This document shows positions 61,647-64,000 of a DNA stretch of 64,000 nucleotides, in pieces. Every line of letters begins with the position of its first letter. Positions within the stretch are counted from its first letter, which is position 1. Source of the DNA: DATGPD01 sp041398565 (GTDB taxonomy: Bacteria; Planctomycetota; UBA1135; UBA2386); assembly GCA_041398565.1 (NCBI GenBank), contig JAWKUN010000003.1, positions 186,001 to 250,000 on the forward strand, written 5' to 3'. A model generated the notes under the pieces. The model had not been told where the DNA came from, did no database searches, and saw only the letters and a list, made by a program, of their open reading frames with translations. A program made the position numbers and the translations under genes.

Positions 61647-64000
61647 ATGTCCCTCGCTCGCCTTCTCGCTCTGCTCGGCCTTCTGGCTGTCTCGGTACCG
61701 TGCCAGACACACACGCACGGAGACGCCGTCGGACCTCTCGGTCCCGACTCCGTCATCGTCTGGACGCGTGCCTCCGGCGTCGCCGACGTGTCCGTGCTGT
61801 ACGGCATGCTGCCGGACCTGTCCGACGCCGTCGAGTCGCCGGTGGTGCGCGTCGCGGCGACCGACGACTTCGTGGCCAAGGTGACGCTCGGCGGATTGGT
61901 CGAGGACAGCGTCTACTACTACCAGACCCGCATCACCGACCCGAACAACGCCAACAACTTCGAGCTCGGACCCATCGGGCGGTTCATGACGCCGCCTTCC
62001 CCGGACGCGCGACGCGTCGTGCGCTTCGCTTGGTCCGCCGACGTCGACATGACCGGCAACGACCTGTGCACGTCGATCCTGCGCGCCAACCCCGAGTTCT
62101 TCCTCAGCCTCGGCGACATGCCCTACGCCGACGGTGCCAACACGTTGGCGCAGTTCTGGGACAAGCACAAGTTGTTGCGCGCCGACCCCACTCTGCAAGA
62201 CTTCTTCCGAAAGGTGGGGATGCTGGCGGTGTGGGACGACCACGAAGTCATCGACGACTGGGACGCTCGCGTCACCGGACCCTTCGTGCAGAACGGGATG
62301 TCGGCCTGGCGAACCTACCTGCCGGTGGTGGAGCAACGCGACATCTACCGGCGCGTGCGCTGGGGCCGTGATCTGGAGCTGTTCCTGTTGGACGCGCGCT
62401 CCTATCGAGGTAGCAACCCCGCGCCCGACGTCGCCACCAAGACGATGCTGGGCAGCGCACAACTTCAGTGGCTGCTGAACGGGCTGTCGACCTCGACGGC
62501 GACCTTCAAACTGGTGTGCTCGAGCGTGCCGCTGCGCCATGGAACGGCCGGAACCGGGCTCACCGGCAACGACCACTGGGACGGCTACCAGCGCGAGCGC
62601 GAGTCGATCCTGCGGCACGTCCTCGACAACCGCATCACCGGAGTCGTCTGGATCTGCGCCGACCAACACTGGGCGGCGGTGCACCAGCACCCGGAGGGCA
62701 TTCGCGAGTATCTCGCCGGCCCGCTGTCCAAGGACACGCGCGTGCCGCCGACCCGTGCGGAACCGGAGCTGCGCTGGCTGTCGGCAGAGCGCTCGTTCGG
62801 CTTGGTGGCGGTGACGCCTGGCACGCCCGACCCGGTGCTCACCGTCCAGCTCTACGGCGAGCACGGCCTGCTCATCGCCGATGCGGTCGAGGCGAAGCCC
62901 TTGGCCGCCTACACCGTCGAAACCGGCAATCCCGAGGTGGGGTGGCGGCTGCGCGGCAGCCACGTCTACCGCGGCGCCGGCAGCCGGGTCGATCTCGAGG
63001 CTCGTCCGCCCGGCAACTTCTCGGTCGACTTCGTGCCGGGAGCCCGCGCTCGGTGGCGGCCGCGCCCGCTGCGCTTCGGGGTCGGCGGCGACGAGCACGT
63101 GTTCGTCGCCGGGCGCGGGCAGGAGGTGCCGGACAACGCACACCTCGCGCTCTACACCGACAGCTTCGACACGCAGCAGATCGCCGCGAGCTACCAGGTG
63201 ACCGACGAGACGACGCTCAACGGTCCGTCGGCGTGGTTCACCAGCGGCAGTCACCTCTACCAGTCGAGCGACATCGGCACGTTTCCCTTCGACCCTCTGC
63301 TGCCGCAGAAGCCGGGCACCTTCGCGCGGTTCGGCGACACGCAGTGGACCGACTACACCGTGCACGTGCGCGTGCGCTCGCGCGACGACGACAACTTCGG
63401 TGTGTTCTTCCGCTTCCAGGGCGCGAGCGACTTCTACCGGTTCGTCATGAACCGTGAGTTCGGGTTGGCGCGCATCGAGAAGAGCGTCGGCGGCAACCTC
63501 ACCATCCTCGCCGAGGATCGGACGTTTCGCTACGAGCCGCTGGCCTGGTACGACCTGACGGTCGTCTGCAGCGGCAGTCGACTGCGGGCCTACGTGGACG
63601 GCGACCTCCTGCTCGACGTCGTCGATTCGGCGATCGCCAACGGCAACTGCGCTCTCTACACCTGGGCCAATCTGGTCACCGAGTTCGACGACCTGTGGGT
63701 GCGCAGCGGCGACGCGGTGGCGGCTGGCGTCGAGCCGCTCCTCCACGATGGCTTCAACGACCAGGTCCTGACCGGGTGGCAGATCCTCGACCTCGGCACC
63801 AACGAGGGGCCGAGCGACTGGCGCCAGCAAGAGGGTCTTCTGCGCCAGCTCAGCAACGTGTGGGGCGGCGCCGCTGGCGCGCAGGATGTGGCCAAGCCCG
63901 GTACGGTCGCGCTGACCGGCCAGGGCACGTGGGACGACTACTGGTTCGGCGCGTCCTTCCGCAGTCCGGACGACGATGCCGTCGGCCTCGTGTTCCGCTG
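61647..64000 (+). CDS. Secreted PhoD-like phosphatase with C-terminal laminin-G-like domains, 3' end cut by window
   Basis: At least 784 residues, open to the last base. The signal peptide is LLALLGLLAVSVPCQ. A Fn3-like N-terminal domain (SVIVWTRASGVADVSVLYG) is followed by a PhoD metallophosphatase: FAWSADVDMTGND, FFLSLGDMPYADG, VWDDHEVIDDWDA, LFLLDARSYRG and a WICADQHWAAVH metal site. From about residue 510 come two concanavalin/laminin-G-like sandwiches (FARFGDTQWTDYTVHVRVR; GTWDDYWFGASFRS), often carbohydrate-binding. It probably hydrolyses phosphodi- or monoesters outside the cell. Confidence 0.85.
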   Translation, partial: MSLARLLALLGLLAVSVPCQTHTHGDAVGPLGPDSVIVWTRASGVADVSVLYGMLPDLSDAVESPVVRVAATDDFVAKVTLGGLVEDSVYYYQTRITDPNNANNFELGPIGRFMTPPSPDARRVVRFAWSADVDMTGNDLCTSILRANPEFFLSLGDMPYADGANTLAQFWDKHKLLRADPTLQDFFRKVGMLAVWDDHEVIDDWDARVTGPFVQNGMSAWRTYLPVVEQRDIYRRVRWGRDLELFLLDARSYRGSNPAPDVATKTMLGSAQLQWLLNGLSTSTATFKLVCSSVPLRHGTAGTGLTGNDHWDGYQRERESILRHVLDNRITGVVWICADQHWAAVHQHPEGIREYLAGPLSKDTRVPPTRAEPELRWLSAERSFGLVAVTPGTPDPVLTVQLYGEHGLLIADAVEAKPLAAYTVETGNPEVGWRLRGSHVYRGAGSRVDLEARPPGNFSVDFVPGARARWRPRPLRFGVGGDEHVFVAGRGQEVPDNAHLALYTDSFDTQQIAASYQVTDETTLNGPSAWFTSGSHLYQSSDIGTFPFDPLLPQKPGTFARFGDTQWTDYTVHVRVRSRDDDNFGVFFRFQGASDFYRFVMNREFGLARIEKSVGGNLTILAEDRTFRYEPLAWYDLTVVCSGSRLRAYVDGDLLLDVVDSAIANGNCALYTWANLVTEFDDLWVRSGDAVAAGVEPLLHDGFNDQVLTGWQILDLGTNEGPSDWRQQEGLLRQLSNVWGGAAGAQDVAKPGTVALTGQGTWDDYWFGASFRSPDDDAVGLVFR

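Overview
The window is a 64 kb piece of very GC-rich bacterial chromosome, roughly 70 percent by eye. It contains about 43 protein genes, no rRNA and no tRNA that I could find. The gene content points to a Planctomycetota-like bacterium. It has a formylglycine-type sulfatase, an ECF sigma factor of the TIGR02999 type, a sigma factor fused to an extracytoplasmic carrier, a hydrazine-synthase-alpha-like cytochrome protein, FG-GAP and ricin-type secreted proteins, and paired Gfo/Idh oxidoreductase and sugar isomerase genes. Several of its secreted proteins end in the same kind of C-terminal module. The phylum is an inference from content; no marker phylogeny was possible.

Layout. 0-9 kb: the end of a di-haem cytochrome peroxidase, rpsD, a gamma-glutamylcyclotransferase-like gene, a VWA lipoprotein with an overlapping unknown membrane protein, an ECF sigma factor, a ricin-type secreted protein and a lectin-arylsulfotransferase. 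9-17 kb: a leftward operon lipA - E1alpha - E1beta - E2 - second E1alpha - lpdA for an alpha-keto-acid dehydrogenase complex, diverging from a tetR gene across a large palindrome. 17-23 kb: Wzz-type and P-loop exopolysaccharide genes, a secreted protein and an M1 peptidase. 23-27.4 kb: an ECF sigma factor coupled to a tiny membrane protein, then a coiled-coil secreted protein and a sulfatase. The last two genes lie between inverted copies of a dispersed repeat and are followed by three 184-bp structured tandem repeats.

27.4-35.6 kb: an exopolysaccharide locus of two divergent halves. Leftward are two glycosyltransferases and a polyprenyl glycosylphosphotransferase. Rightward are a DegT aminotransferase, a Gfo/Idh dehydrogenase, a hexapeptide acetyltransferase and a polysaccharide deacetylase, which together could make an N-acetylated amino sugar. 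35.7-40.9 kb: a conflict island. It holds a membrane-tethered protein with a polymorphic-toxin-type nuclease domain, an overlapping candidate immunity gene and, convergent with them, a 1280-residue TIR-CHAT-NTPase-TPR protein. This is the best candidate for an undescribed defence system in the window.

41-64 kb: the hydrazine-synthase-like cytochrome protein, the sigma factor fused to carboxypeptidase-regulatory repeats, two FG-GAP proteins, a spermidine-synthase-like membrane protein beside a Wza-type export lipoprotein, a GHL10 glycosidase-like lipoprotein, mqnA (futalosine menaquinone route), a TlpA-like thioredoxin, a Gfo/Idh plus isomerase pair and a PhoD-like phosphatase running off the end.

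Tandem repeats begin at or just inside the stop codon of three unrelated genes (rpsD, the sulfatase and an FG-GAP gene), which is a recurring oddity of this genome segment.
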